In this document: positions 34,582 to 43,610 of the stretch, piece by piece
Numbering within the stretch: position 1 is the stretch's first letter
How the letters are laid out: each line of letters starts with the position of its first letter
NCBI GenBank assembly: GCA_902779085.1
Contig: CACYZY010000012.1
Location: 1 to 64,000, forward strand
Reading direction: 5' to 3'
DNA from: an uncultured Bacteroidales bacterium
GTDB taxonomy: Bacteria > Bacteroidota > Bacteroidia > Bacteroidales > Bacteroidaceae
DNA: 64,000 nucleotides
Translations under genes and position numbers: made by a program
Notes under the pieces: model-generated
What the model was told of the DNA's origin: nothing
What the model saw: the letters and a program-made list of their open reading frames with translations, nothing else
The model's database searches: none

Positions 34582-35172
34582 TGCCAGTTTGATAACACGC
34601 TCTACGGCAGCATCGGGTTCTTCTTTAAGAATAGTATAAACCACTTTCTGAGATGGTGCAGCAGGGAAGCCAAGCATAGTAAGTGCAGACACGGCTTCCT
34701 GCTGCACCTCACGGTTGACAGTATCTTGCTTGGGTACATCCACAACAGTGATGTCACCCATTGCTAAACCGTCGTTCTGCATCTTATCTTTCAGCTCAAC
34801 AATGATACGTTGTGCTGTCTTTAGTCCTATGCCTTTAACCGACTTAAGAATCTGTATGTTTTCAGAACTGATGACATTCACCAACTCACTGGGTGAAAGT
34901 GCAGAAAGGATGGTGCGCGCCGTATTACCACCAATACCAGAAACGCTAATAAGCAAAAGGAACAACTCACGCTCCTGTTTGGAAGCGAAGCCAAACAGCA
35001 CATAAGCATCTTCACGTATGGCTTCATAGACATATAGCTTCGCATCTTTCTTTCCTTGAATAGCACTATATGTATTGAGGGAAATGTTTAACATATACCC
35101 TACTCCATGACAATCTATTACTGCATTGGCTGGAGCTAGTTCAGCCAACTCACCTCTAACATAATCTAGCAT
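34567..35172 (-). CDS. ruvA: Holliday junction branch migration protein RuvA
   Basis: The start at 35172 gives '[12 protein letters not shown]', the normal RuvA N-terminus; the upstream in-frame ATG at 35232 would add 20 residues that do not fit. Domain I (OB), then helix-hairpin-helix motifs ('[20 protein letters not shown]', '[23 protein letters not shown]') that bind the junction, and a C-terminal domain '[13 protein letters not shown]...[12 protein letters not shown]' that contacts RuvB. The 201-residue length fits the family. It overlaps the preceding convergent gene by 15 bases and is divergent from ddh. ruvB is not in the window. Confidence 0.95.
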   Translation of the reverse strand: MLDYVRGELAELAPANAVIDCHGVGYMLNISLNTYSAIQGKKDAKLYVYEAIREDAYVLFGFASKQERELFLLLISVSGIGGNTARTILSALSPSELVNVISSENIQILKSVKGIGLKTAQRIIVELKDKMQNDGLAMGDITVVDVPKQDTVNREVQQEAVSALTMLGFPAAPSQKVVYTILKEEPDAAVERVIKLALKRL

Positions 35173-35221
35173 AAAACGATTATTTTTTGTTTTTCTGATG
35201 CGAAGATACAGATTATTTATG

Positions 35222-35229
35222 TATTTTTG
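35222..35229 (+). promoter_or_regulatory. -7 element of ddh
   Basis: TATTTTTG, 40 bases before the ddh ATG at 35270, which agrees with that start over the longer frame from 35198. Confidence 0.55.
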
Positions 35230-35269
35230 CAACCTAACAATAGTTTTTTACAACAAATACACAGAAGTT

Positions 35270-36169
35270 ATGAAGAAAATTAGAGCAGCCATAGTGGGTT
35301 ATGGCAACATTGGTCGCTTCACACTGGAAGCATTACAAGCAGCACAAGATTTCGAGGTAGTAGGTATTGTTCGTCGTGCAGGTGCAGAAAACTGTCCTGC
35401 CGAACTGAAAGGTTTTAAGGTAGTTAAGGATATTCGTGAACTGAATGATGTAGACGTAGCCATTCTAAGTACTCCCACTCGTAGCGTGGAAAGCTATGCC
35501 AAGGATATTTTGGCACTGGGCATCAATACCGTTGACAGTTTTGACATACATACCCAAATCCCAGCCTTGCGTAAGTCTTTACAAGAGGTGGCTAAAGCAC
35601 ATAACACAGTATCAATCATCTCTGCAGGATGGGATCCAGGATCAGACTCTATAGTCCGCACCTTGTTACAGGCCATAGCCCCAAAAGGCATAAGTTATAC
35701 CAACTTCGGCCCGGGTATGAGTATGGGACATACCGTTGCGGTGAAATCTAAAGAAGGCGTGAAGGCTGCTCTATCAATGACCATCCCCGTAGGGACTGGT
35801 ATCCATCGCCGAATGGTGTATGTTGAGTTGGAGGATGGTTACAAGTTTGAGGATGTAGAACGCGCCATTAAAACCGACCCTTATTTCGCCAATGACGAGA
35901 CACACGTGATGCAAGTTCCTTGTGTAGATGACCTCAAAGACATGGGGCATGGAGTGAACCTGACACGCAAAGGTGTATCTGGCAAGACCCAGAACCAATT
36001 GTTTGAGTTCAACATGCACATCAACAACCCTGCCCTGACAGGTCAGGTACTAGTATGTGCTGCTCGTGCTACCATGCGTCGTGAGCCAGGCTGCTATACC
36101 ATGATTGAAGTGCCTGTAATTGACCTGTTGCCCGGCGATAAAGATGAATGGATTGGGAAATTAGTATAA
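35270..36169 (+). CDS. ddh: meso-Diaminopimelate D-dehydrogenase
   Basis: The start at 35270 gives 'MKKIRAAIVGYGNIGRF', a Rossmann NADP-binding motif (GxGxxG). 'SAGWDPGSDSIVR' and 'NFGPGMSMGHTVAVK' are highly characteristic of Ddh, where they bind the D-centre of the substrate. The 299 residues fit a typical short Ddh. The enzyme makes meso-diaminopimelate directly from tetrahydrodipicolinate, ammonia and NADPH, bypassing the long route. It stands alone, divergent from ruvA and followed by a clear terminator. Confidence 0.92.
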   Translation: MKKIRAAIVGYGNIGRFTLEALQAAQDFEVVGIVRRAGAENCPAELKGFKVVKDIRELNDVDVAILSTPTRSVESYAKDILALGINTVDSFDIHTQIPALRKSLQEVAKAHNTVSIISAGWDPGSDSIVRTLLQAIAPKGISYTNFGPGMSMGHTVAVKSKEGVKAALSMTIPVGTGIHRRMVYVELEDGYKFEDVERAIKTDPYFANDETHVMQVPCVDDLKDMGHGVNLTRKGVSGKTQNQLFEFNMHINNPALTGQVLVCAARATMRREPGCYTMIEVPVIDLLPGDKDEWIGKLV

Positions 36170-36217
36170 TACTTACACGCCTTATAGTTTCCTCTTTCAA
36201 AGAGGGATATTTAAAGA

Positions 36218-36244
36218 AAAGCTCTCCATCTGGAGAGCTTTATT
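36218..36244 (+). terminator. Terminator of ddh
   Basis: Perfect stem AAAGCTCTCC/GGAGAGCTTT with loop ATCT. Confidence 0.8.
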
Positions 36245-36269
36245 ATTAAATCAAAATATAGAAATATTC

Positions 36270-36307
36270 AAAAAAAACCGCCAACTATCTTCACAGACTG
36301 CTGGCGG
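36270..36307 (-). terminator. Terminator of gdhA
   Basis: Stem CCGCCA/TGGCGG (36278-36283 and 36302-36307); on the minus strand followed by eight T (36277-36270). Confidence 0.75.
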
Positions 36308-36387
36308 CACAAACCACAAATACAAATACAACTAAACAAAGTTTCTTATAGAATACTTCTTTATCAAAATCTTTTTAAAAACATGCA

Positions 36388-37725
36388 TCAAATTACTCCT
36401 TGAGCCATCATTGCATGAGCTACCTTCATGAAGCCAGCTACGTTAGCTCCCTTCACATAGTTGATATAACCATCAGGCTGAGTACCATACTTAGTGCACT
36501 GCTCATGAATGTTGTGCATTACATTGTGCAACTTCTCATCTACTTCAGCAGCACTCCAACTCAGATGCATAGCATTCTGAGACATTTCCAAACCAGAAGT
36601 AGCCACACCACCTGCATTTACAGCCTTTCCAGGTGCGAACAGCATTTTGTGCTCAATAAACTTATCGATAGCCTCAGGCGTACATCCCATGTTAGAAACT
36701 TCAGCAACACAAAGTGTCTTATTGTCAATCAACATTTGAGCATCATCGCCATTCAACTCGTTCTGGGTTGCACAGCATAAAGCTACATCCACCTTCTGTT
36801 CCCAAGGTTTCTTGCCAGGGAAGAACTTAGCGTTAGGATACTGCTCAACATAAGGCTCAACTACATCGTTGCCAGAAGCACGCAGTTCCAGCATGTAATC
36901 AATCTTGTCACCACTGATACCATCCGGGTCATATACATAACCATCAGGGCCAGAAATGGTAACCACCTTAGCGCCCAACTCAGTAGCTTTGGTTACTGCA
37001 CCCCAAGCCACATTTCCAAAGCCAGAAACAGCCACTGTCTTACCCTTCAGGTCAAGGCCACGGGTAGCCATCATCTGCTTAGTGAAGTAAAGGGCACCAA
37101 AACCTGTAGCCTCTGGACGAATCAATGAACCACCATATTCGAGACCTTTGCCAGTGAAAGTACCATTGAATTCACGGGTGAGTTTCTTGTACATGCCAAA
37201 CACATAACCAATCTCACGTCCACCTACACCTATATCACCAGCGGGGACATCCATCTCTGGACCTACATGGCGCCACAACTCAAGCATAAAAGCCTGACAA
37301 AAACGCATAATCTCAGCTTCGCTCTTACCACGAGGAGAGAAATCAGAACCACCCTTTCCACCGCCCATTGGCAAAGTAGTAAGTGCATTCTTGAATGTCT
37401 GCTCAAAACCCAAGAATTTAAGGATAGAAAGATTTACAGAGGCATGGAAACGCAAGCCACCTTTATACGGGCCAATGGCGTTATTAAACTGAACTCGGTA
37501 ACCCAAGTTGGTCTGTACCTCACCCTTATCATCAACCCAAGTAACGCGGAAGGTAAAGATACGGTCAGGTTCAACAAGCCTTTCAATAATCTTCGCCTTT
37601 TCAAATTCGGGATGCTGGTTGTAGACATCTTCAATAGAAAGAAGAACTTCTTTAACTGCTTGGAGGTATTCAGACTCGCCTGGATGCTTTGCCTCCAAAT
37701 TGGACATAATTCTATCAATATTCAT
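36388..37725 (-). CDS. gdhA: NADP-type glutamate dehydrogenase
   Basis: The hexameric family length (445 aa) and motifs match: 'GPYKGGLRFHASVN', 'LTTLPMGGGKGGSDF' (catalytic Lys), 'DVPAGDIGVGGREIGYVFG' and 'VSGFGNVAWGAVTKATELGAKVV' (Rossmann). It interconverts 2-oxoglutarate, ammonia and glutamate. With PutA in this window it links proline and glutamate. A -7 motif (TATATTTG, minus strand, 37801-37794) sits upstream. The gene is monocistronic. Confidence 0.95.
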   Translation of the reverse strand: MNIDRIMSNLEAKHPGESEYLQAVKEVLLSIEDVYNQHPEFEKAKIIERLVEPDRIFTFRVTWVDDKGEVQTNLGYRVQFNNAIGPYKGGLRFHASVNLSILKFLGFEQTFKNALTTLPMGGGKGGSDFSPRGKSEAEIMRFCQAFMLELWRHVGPEMDVPAGDIGVGGREIGYVFGMYKKLTREFNGTFTGKGLEYGGSLIRPEATGFGALYFTKQMMATRGLDLKGKTVAVSGFGNVAWGAVTKATELGAKVVTISGPDGYVYDPDGISGDKIDYMLELRASGNDVVEPYVEQYPNAKFFPGKKPWEQKVDVALCCATQNELNGDDAQMLIDNKTLCVAEVSNMGCTPEAIDKFIEHKMLFAPGKAVNAGGVATSGLEMSQNAMHLSWSAAEVDEKLHNVMHNIHEQCTKYGTQPDGYINYVKGANVAGFMKVAHAMMAQGVI

Positions 37726-37793
37726 AGCATATAGGATTTTAAAATTATCATTATCTACATCGCTTGCGTCAAAACGTCAACGTCTAAGCACTG

Positions 37794-37801
37794 CAAATAT
37801 A
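37794..37801 (-). promoter_or_regulatory. -7 element of gdhA
   Basis: TATATTTG on the minus strand, 68 bases upstream of the gdhA ATG; the leader is AT-rich without strong structure. Confidence 0.55.
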
Positions 37802-37946
37802 CTAAATAATTCTTTACACCAATCTTTTTGCCTTAATATTTAGAACTATTAACATTAATCTGTCAGGTTCAGGTTATAATCTCAAAGAACTCTTTGCATG
37901 TTTATTATTGCAAATGTACGGATATTATTTTGATTTTACGAATATT

Positions 37947-37978
37947 CTTGTCAGAAATGTTGAAAAATATTATTTTTG
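37947..37978 (+). promoter_or_regulatory. Promoter of the PPDK-like gene
   Basis: CTTG (37947-37950), 20 bases, TATTTTTG (37971-37978), 29 bases before the ATG. Confidence 0.7.
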
Positions 37979-38007
37979 CATCCTATATAATAGTACATAC
38001 ATAAAAC

Positions 38008-40974
38008 ATGCTAAGCAAGCAGAATTTAAATCGATTATACCTGCGTGACACACAGTTTGCCAAGCTGATGACCAAACGCATCTACAATGTGTTACTCATT
38101 GCCAATCCATACGATGCTTTCATGTTGGAAGATGACGGACGCATTGAAGAAAAGATTTTTATCGAGTATTCTTCACTCTCCTTGCGTTATCCTCCACGCT
38201 TCACACAGGTTACTACCTACGAAGAAGCCATTGAACAGTTAGCTTTACTGGAATATGACCTTGTGATCTGTATGCCAGGTACAGGTGATAACGAGACCTT
38301 CGGTGTGGCTCGCAGCATAAAGATACAGTATCCCAATATCCCAATGGTGATTTTAACACCTTTCAGTCACGGTATTACCAAACGAATGGCAAACGAGGAC
38401 CTAAGTGCATTCGACTATATGTTTTGCTGGCTAGGCAACACTGATCTCATCGTGTCTATCCTCAAACTGTTGGAAGACAAAATGAACTTGGAACATGATG
38501 TTCAGGAGGTAGGTGTGCAAGTCATTTTACTGGTGGAAGACGGCATTCGCTTTTACTCCTCCATCCTTCCTAACTTGTATAAGTTCGTTCTCCAGCAGAG
38601 CCAGGAGTTTGCCGACGAGGCACTGAACGAGCACCAGCGCACCCTGCGTTTACGTGGACGTCCTAAAATTGCCCTTGCTAGAACCTACGAGGAGGCGGTA
38701 AATATCTACGAGCAATATAAGAACAATATATTAGGTGTCATTACTGACGTACGCTTTCCACAAGTTCAAGGACAGGAGAAAGATCCGTTGGCAGGTATCA
38801 AGTTCTGTCATCACGTTCGCAAGAATGATCCCTTCGTACCGCTTATCATCCAGTCGGCAGAGAAGGAAAACACATTGTATGCCAAGAAATTCAGAGCAGC
38901 CTTTATAGACAAGAATTCAAAGCATATGGATCTTGACCTGCGTGAGATTCTTAGGGAGAAAGTAGGCTTTGGCGATTTCGTTTTCCGTAATCCTATGACT
39001 CACGAGAAGATAGCCACTGTAAAGAACCTCAAAGAATTGCAACACATCTTGTTTGCTATTCCAACAGAGTCGTTTCTCTATCATATAAGCCGCAACCATA
39101 TGAGTCGTTGGCTGTATTCCCGCGCCATCTTCCCCATAGCAGAGTTTCTGAAACCTATTACATGGAACAGTCTGCAAGACGTAGATGCTCACAGAGAAAT
39201 CATCTTCGATGCCATCGTGAAGTATCGCAAGATGAAAAATCAGGGTGTGGTGGCCATCTTCAGGCGTGACCGCTTTGACAGCTACTCGAACTTTGCTCGT
39301 ATTGGTGAGGGATCATTGGGTGGCAAAGGCCGTGGCTTGGCATTCATCGATAATTTTCTGAAGCGTCATACTGAGTTTGATGAGTTCGACAATGCCCGCA
39401 TTATGGTACCGAAAACGGTGGTTCTATGTACTGATGTGTTTGACGAGTTCATGGCTACCAATAACCTGTATCAAATTGCCCTATCGGATGCCGACGACGA
39501 AACCATCCTGAAGTATTTCCTCAAGGCGCGTCTGCCTGAGAGATTGATCGAAGACTTTTTTACTTTTTTCGATGCTGTAAAATCGCCTATAGCCATCCGT
39601 TCGTCTTCGTTGCTGGAGGATTCACATTATCAACCATTTGCCGGCATCTACAGCACTTATATGATACCTTATCGTGACGATAAGTACGAAATGCTCCGAA
39701 TGTTGAGCGATGCCATCAAGGGAGTCTATGCATCAGTGTTTTTCAAAGATTCTAAGGCATACATGCAAGCCACAAGTAATGTTATCGACCAAGAGAAAAT
39801 GGCTGTTATCCTTCAAGAGGTGGTGGGTACACAATATGGCGATCATTTCTACCCTTCCTTCTCTGGTGTGGGACGATCGCTCAACTACTACCCTATCGGA
39901 GACGAGAAACCAGAGGAGGGTACCGTCAGTTTGGCTTTAGGACTGGGTAAATATATTGTTGATGGCGGTTTAACACTGCGACTTTCGCCTTATCACCCTA
40001 ACAAAGTACTACAGACCAGCGAATTGGATTTGGCATTACGAGAGACTCAGACACGTTTCTATGCACTTGACATGACCAACACTGGACAGAATTTCTCCAT
40101 CAACGATGGCTTCAATCTTTTGAAACTGAGTGTGAAGGATGCCGAGAAAGACGGTTCGCTTAACTATATCGCCTCTACCTTCGATCCTTACGATCAAGTG
40201 ATTCGAGACGGCATTTACCCTGGTGGCAGGAAAGTCATCACCTTTGCCAATATCCTGCAACACGATATCTTCCCTCTGCCACGCATCCTGCAATTGTCGC
40301 TAAAATATGGTCAGGAGGAGATGCGCCGACCTGTGGAAATTGAGTTTGCTGCTAAACTGGCAAAAGAAAAGAATGAGGTGAGCACCTTCTACCTGCTTCA
40401 AATCAGGCCTATTGTTGATGCCAAGGAGAACCTTGAGGAAGACTTGTCATTAATACCTGACGACCAACTGCTGCTGAAGTCTGTTAATTCTTTAGGTCAC
40501 GGCATCATGAACGAAATTCAGGATGTTGTGTATGTGAAGACAGACAACTATAATGCACAAAATAATCAGGCTATAGCATGGGAAATCGAGAAAATCAACA
40601 AGAGATTCCTCGATGAGGATAAGAACTATATCCTTATTGGCCCAGGACGCTGGGGTAGCAGTGACACTTGGCTAGGCATCCCAGTAAAATGGCCTCACAT
40701 CAGTGCAGCTCGCATCATCGTAGAAGCTGGTCTGACCAACTACCGTGTAGATCCCAGTCAGGGCACCCACTTCTTCCAGAACCTCACCTCATTTGGCGTG
40801 GGCTATTTTACCATCAATGCCTATATGAACGACGGGATTTACAACCAGGAATTCCTCAATGCACAACCTGCCATTGAAGAAACGACATACTTGAGGCATG
40901 TGCATTTTGATACACCTTTGGTGGTGAAAATGGATGGCAAGAAAAAAATTGGTGTCGTTATGATGCCGGAATAA
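38008..40974 (+). CDS. Receiver-like / PEP-synthase ATP-binding domain fusion protein (988 aa)
   Basis: Residues about 25-155 ('YNVLLIANPYDAFMLEDDGRI', 'YDLVICMPGTGDNETFGVA', 'NIPMVILTPFSHG') resemble a response-regulator receiver; residues about 165-320 ('VILLVEDGIRFYSSILPNLY', 'ILGVITDVRFP', 'FVPLIIQSAEKEN') look like a second one. From about 430 a PPDK/PEP-synthase N-terminal domain begins with 'IGEGSLGGKGRGLAFI' and includes 'SPIAIRSSSLLEDSHYQPFAGIYSTYM'. There is no swivelling phospho-His domain and no PEP-binding domain, so classical PEP synthesis is unlikely. It may phosphorylate a protein or signal carbon state. It stands alone between gdhA and the CCA gene. Confidence 0.85.
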   Translation: MLSKQNLNRLYLRDTQFAKLMTKRIYNVLLIANPYDAFMLEDDGRIEEKIFIEYSSLSLRYPPRFTQVTTYEEAIEQLALLEYDLVICMPGTGDNETFGVARSIKIQYPNIPMVILTPFSHGITKRMANEDLSAFDYMFCWLGNTDLIVSILKLLEDKMNLEHDVQEVGVQVILLVEDGIRFYSSILPNLYKFVLQQSQEFADEALNEHQRTLRLRGRPKIALARTYEEAVNIYEQYKNNILGVITDVRFPQVQGQEKDPLAGIKFCHHVRKNDPFVPLIIQSAEKENTLYAKKFRAAFIDKNSKHMDLDLREILREKVGFGDFVFRNPMTHEKIATVKNLKELQHILFAIPTESFLYHISRNHMSRWLYSRAIFPIAEFLKPITWNSLQDVDAHREIIFDAIVKYRKMKNQGVVAIFRRDRFDSYSNFARIGEGSLGGKGRGLAFIDNFLKRHTEFDEFDNARIMVPKTVVLCTDVFDEFMATNNLYQIALSDADDETILKYFLKARLPERLIEDFFTFFDAVKSPIAIRSSSLLEDSHYQPFAGIYSTYMIPYRDDKYEMLRMLSDAIKGVYASVFFKDSKAYMQATSNVIDQEKMAVILQEVVGTQYGDHFYPSFSGVGRSLNYYPIGDEKPEEGTVSLALGLGKYIVDGGLTLRLSPYHPNKVLQTSELDLALRETQTRFYALDMTNTGQNFSINDGFNLLKLSVKDAEKDGSLNYIASTFDPYDQVIRDGIYPGGRKVITFANILQHDIFPLPRILQLSLKYGQEEMRRPVEIEFAAKLAKEKNEVSTFYLLQIRPIVDAKENLEEDLSLIPDDQLLLKSVNSLGHGIMNEIQDVVYVKTDNYNAQNNQAIAWEIEKINKRFLDEDKNYILIGPGRWGSSDTWLGIPVKWPHISAARIIVEAGLTNYRVDPSQGTHFFQNLTSFGVGYFTINAYMNDGIYNQEFLNAQPAIEETTYLRHVHFDTPLVVKMDGKKKIGVVMMPE

Positions 40975-40978
40975 TGAT

Positions 40979-41005
40979 AAAGGCTCCCCTGTTGGAAGCC
41001 TTTGT
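40979..41005 (+). terminator. Terminator of the PPDK-like gene
   Basis: Stem AAAGGCT-CC/GG-AAGCCTTT around CCTGTT, with a one-base bulge. Confidence 0.6.
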
Positions 41006-41053
41006 CATTATTTGCATTTCTATCCTTTTCTTTATATAATAAAAAGAGATTGA

Positions 41054-42487
41054 TTACGGTATCGGCTTAAGGCCCATTGTTGCCGCCTTTTCCACCAAAA
41101 AAGCGATTTCTGCCTCACGACTGTCGGGCAGGTTATCATCCAGAATGGCATTCTTGAGAGCCTCTTTTAGCGCCCCCACCTCTCGGCTTGGAGTCAGTCC
41201 GAACATTTGCATAATCTCATTGCCATCCACGATAGGCTGGAAATTGCGACGATGATCTTTTGCCTTCAACTCTTCCATCTTGAGGCGCACCACCTGGAAG
41301 TTCTGCAGATAACGCTCTTTCTTTTCGCGGTTCTTACTGGTGATATCAGCTTCGCAGAGAAGCATCAAATCGTCAATATCCTCACCTGCCTCAAACATCA
41401 TGCGGCGCACAGCTGAGTCAGTAACCACATCATCCACCATAGCAATTGGGCGCATATGCAAACTCACCAGCTTCTGCACATACTTCATCTTCTCGTTCAG
41501 CGGCATCTTCATGCGTTTGAATATCTGTGGTACCATCTTCTCCCCTATATAATTGTGGTTATGGAAGGTCCACCCCACTCCAGGCTCCCATCGCTTGGTG
41601 GCTGGTTTGCCTATATCATGCAGCAAAGCCGCCCACCGCAGCCACAGGTTATCACTGTTGCGACTCACATTGTCAAGCACCTCAAGAGTATGATAGAAAT
41701 TATCTTTATGCCCACGGCCATTACGGGTTTCCACTCCCTGCAACTTTACCAACTCTGGGAAAATCAATGGCAATAACCCACAACGATCCAGTTCTACAAA
41801 TCCTTTCGAAGGTGTCTTTGCCATAATGATTTTGTTCAACTCATCATTGATACGTTCTTTTGATATGATGTTGATGCGCTCACGGTTGCGTTCCAACGAG
41901 TCAAATGTTTCATCGTCAATAAAGAAGTTAAGCTGGGTAGCAAACCTTACACAACGCATCATACGCAAGGGATCATCGCTAAAAGTTACGTCTGGGTCTA
42001 GTGGCGTGCGAATAGTACCTTCCTTCAGGTCTTCTAAACCATCGAAAGGATCCACCAGTTCACCAAACCTGTCGGCATTGAGACACACCGCCAAAGCGTT
42101 GATGGTGAAGTCACGCCGGTTTTGGTCGTCCTCCAACGAACCATCCTCAACTATAGGTTTACGCGATTCGTGTGAATACGACTCCTTTCTGGCACCCACA
42201 AACTCTATCTCCTGTCCTTTATACTTTACTTGAGCCGTGCCGAAGTTGCGAAAAACAGATATATGCGCCCCTCTGCCCAAGCGCTTGCCTAAAGCCTCAG
42301 CCATAGCGATGCCACTACCTACAACCACCACATCGATATCGGTCGATGGGCGTTGCAAGAACAGGTCACGCACATAACCGCCCACCACATAGCATTCCAA
42401 CTGTAATTCATCAGCAGTCTGCTGAATCAGCTGAAATATCTTTCCTGTCAGTTTATTTTTCAGTTCTTCGGTTGTCAGGTATATCAT
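41054..42487 (-). CDS. tRNA CCA-adding nucleotidyltransferase with HD domain
   Basis: 'YVVGGYVRDLFLQRPSTDIDVVVVG' is the class II nucleotidyltransferase core, with the DxD metal site. 'RDFTINALAVCLN' and 'DDPLRMMRCVRFATQLNF' are the conserved neck and head. The C-terminal half has 'RWAALLHDIGKPATKRW', an HD-type phosphohydrolase motif. It adds or repairs the CCA end of tRNAs; the tRNA-Thr in this window does not encode CCA, which fits. The 477-residue length is normal for Bacteroidota. It is divergent from the lipoprotein gene at 42566. Confidence 0.9.
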   Translation of the reverse strand: MIYLTTEELKNKLTGKIFQLIQQTADELQLECYVVGGYVRDLFLQRPSTDIDVVVVGSGIAMAEALGKRLGRGAHISVFRNFGTAQVKYKGQEIEFVGARKESYSHESRKPIVEDGSLEDDQNRRDFTINALAVCLNADRFGELVDPFDGLEDLKEGTIRTPLDPDVTFSDDPLRMMRCVRFATQLNFFIDDETFDSLERNRERINIISKERINDELNKIIMAKTPSKGFVELDRCGLLPLIFPELVKLQGVETRNGRGHKDNFYHTLEVLDNVSRNSDNLWLRWAALLHDIGKPATKRWEPGVGWTFHNHNYIGEKMVPQIFKRMKMPLNEKMKYVQKLVSLHMRPIAMVDDVVTDSAVRRMMFEAGEDIDDLMLLCEADITSKNREKKERYLQNFQVVRLKMEELKAKDHRRNFQPIVDGNEIMQMFGLTPSREVGALKEALKNAILDDNLPDSREAEIAFLVEKAATMGLKPIP

Positions 42488-42532
42488 TATACAAAAGTCC
42501 GTTAATGGGGTGCGAAGTTACGGAAAAATTTC

Positions 42533-42540
42533 TATCTTTG
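42533..42540 (+). promoter_or_regulatory. -7 element of the lipoprotein gene
   Basis: TATCTTTG, 25 bases before the ATG at 42566. It argues for the 42566 start over the in-frame ATG at 42551. Confidence 0.6.
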
Positions 42541-42565
42541 CAACAGAAACTTGATTGCAACTATT

Positions 42566-43417
42566 ATGAAAAGAATATTATTACCTTTATTGGCAAGTGT
42601 GATCGCCCTATGCAGCCTCATCGGCTGTAACAATATAGAGAAGCAGGCTGAGGTGAAACTTCTGGAAGCAAAAGCAGCTTTCCAGCAAGGTCAGTTGGAC
42701 GTGGCTAAGCAACTAATTGACAGTATCAAGATACTCTTCCCCAAAGCATTTGACACTCGTCGTGCCAGTTTGGCTTTGCAGAGAGAAGTAGAGCTTACTG
42801 AGCAACACCAACTAGTTGATTCCATCGATTCTGAGATAGCAGAGAAGCAGCAGGTCATTGAGAACATCAAAGACCGCTATATACTGGAAAAAGACGAACA
42901 GTATCAGCGAATAGGTAACTACTTCGACAAGTCGCAGACAGTTGAGAAAAACATTCACCGCTCTTTCCTGCGTTTTCAGGTAAGTGAAGAAGGCAAGTTG
43001 AGCCTAACCTCCACCTATTGCGGTGCTGGCAACATTCACCATACAGCCGTAAAAGTGATTGCTCCTGATGGTTCTTTTGCTGAAACCCCCAGTTCTAAAG
43101 ACAGTTACGAAACCACCGACCTGGGCGAGTACATAGAGAAAGCTGATTTTAAATACGGTGAAGACGGGGGTGTGATCGACTTTATCACTGCCCACCAAAC
43201 TGACAACCTGAAAGTTCAGTTTGTGGGAGACCGCACATATAACACCACAATGACAGCTGCAGACCGCAAAGCTGCTGCCAACATATGCGAACTTGCTACT
43301 TTATTGAATAGTATAACACAACTGAACAAGGCTAAGGAAGAGGCACAGCTCAAGATTCGCTATATCGAAAAGCGCATTGCCGACAATGCAGCGGAAGAAG
43401 CAGCCAAACAAGAGTAA
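42566..43417 (+). CDS. Lipoprotein with coiled-coil region, unknown function (283 aa)
   Basis: Start at 42566 gives 'MKRILLPLLASVIALCSLIGC', with lipobox Cys21. Residues about 22-120 are helical and charged ('VKLLEAKAAFQQGQLDVAKQLID', 'SEIAEKQQVIENIKDRYI'), reminiscent of a TPR-like hairpin followed by a coiled coil. The middle is beta-rich ('EEGKLSLTSTYCGAGNIHHTAVKV'). The end is helical again. No catalytic motif is seen. It might be a cell-envelope scaffold; homologues are found in Bacteroidales but are not described. Confidence 0.65.
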   Translation: MKRILLPLLASVIALCSLIGCNNIEKQAEVKLLEAKAAFQQGQLDVAKQLIDSIKILFPKAFDTRRASLALQREVELTEQHQLVDSIDSEIAEKQQVIENIKDRYILEKDEQYQRIGNYFDKSQTVEKNIHRSFLRFQVSEEGKLSLTSTYCGAGNIHHTAVKVIAPDGSFAETPSSKDSYETTDLGEYIEKADFKYGEDGGVIDFITAHQTDNLKVQFVGDRTYNTTMTAADRKAAANICELATLLNSITQLNKAKEEAQLKIRYIEKRIADNAAEEAAKQE

Positions 43418-43610
43418 CACATTTCCTTGCGGTCTCCCCTTTATATCTTTATTATTCTCTAATCAAAGAGTTTAACAGTACCTAACATAGAATTTGATAC
43501 TAGTAAACTAGGGGTTAGATAGCATCAAAAAGAATAAAAAACGATATTGTTTTTTTCATTTTCCCGCTCTTCATCTGTAATTAGAAAGATTTTGTGCCAC
43601 AAAAACTATC

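Noticed and set aside
35198-35269. Longer N-terminus of Ddh
   Set aside because: The extension precedes or overlaps the -7 box at 35222 and does not fit the normal 'MKKIRAAIVGYGNIGRF' start.
43418-43610. A gene or RNA in the 193 bases before dinB
   Set aside because: No open frame, clear hairpin or promoter could be supported.
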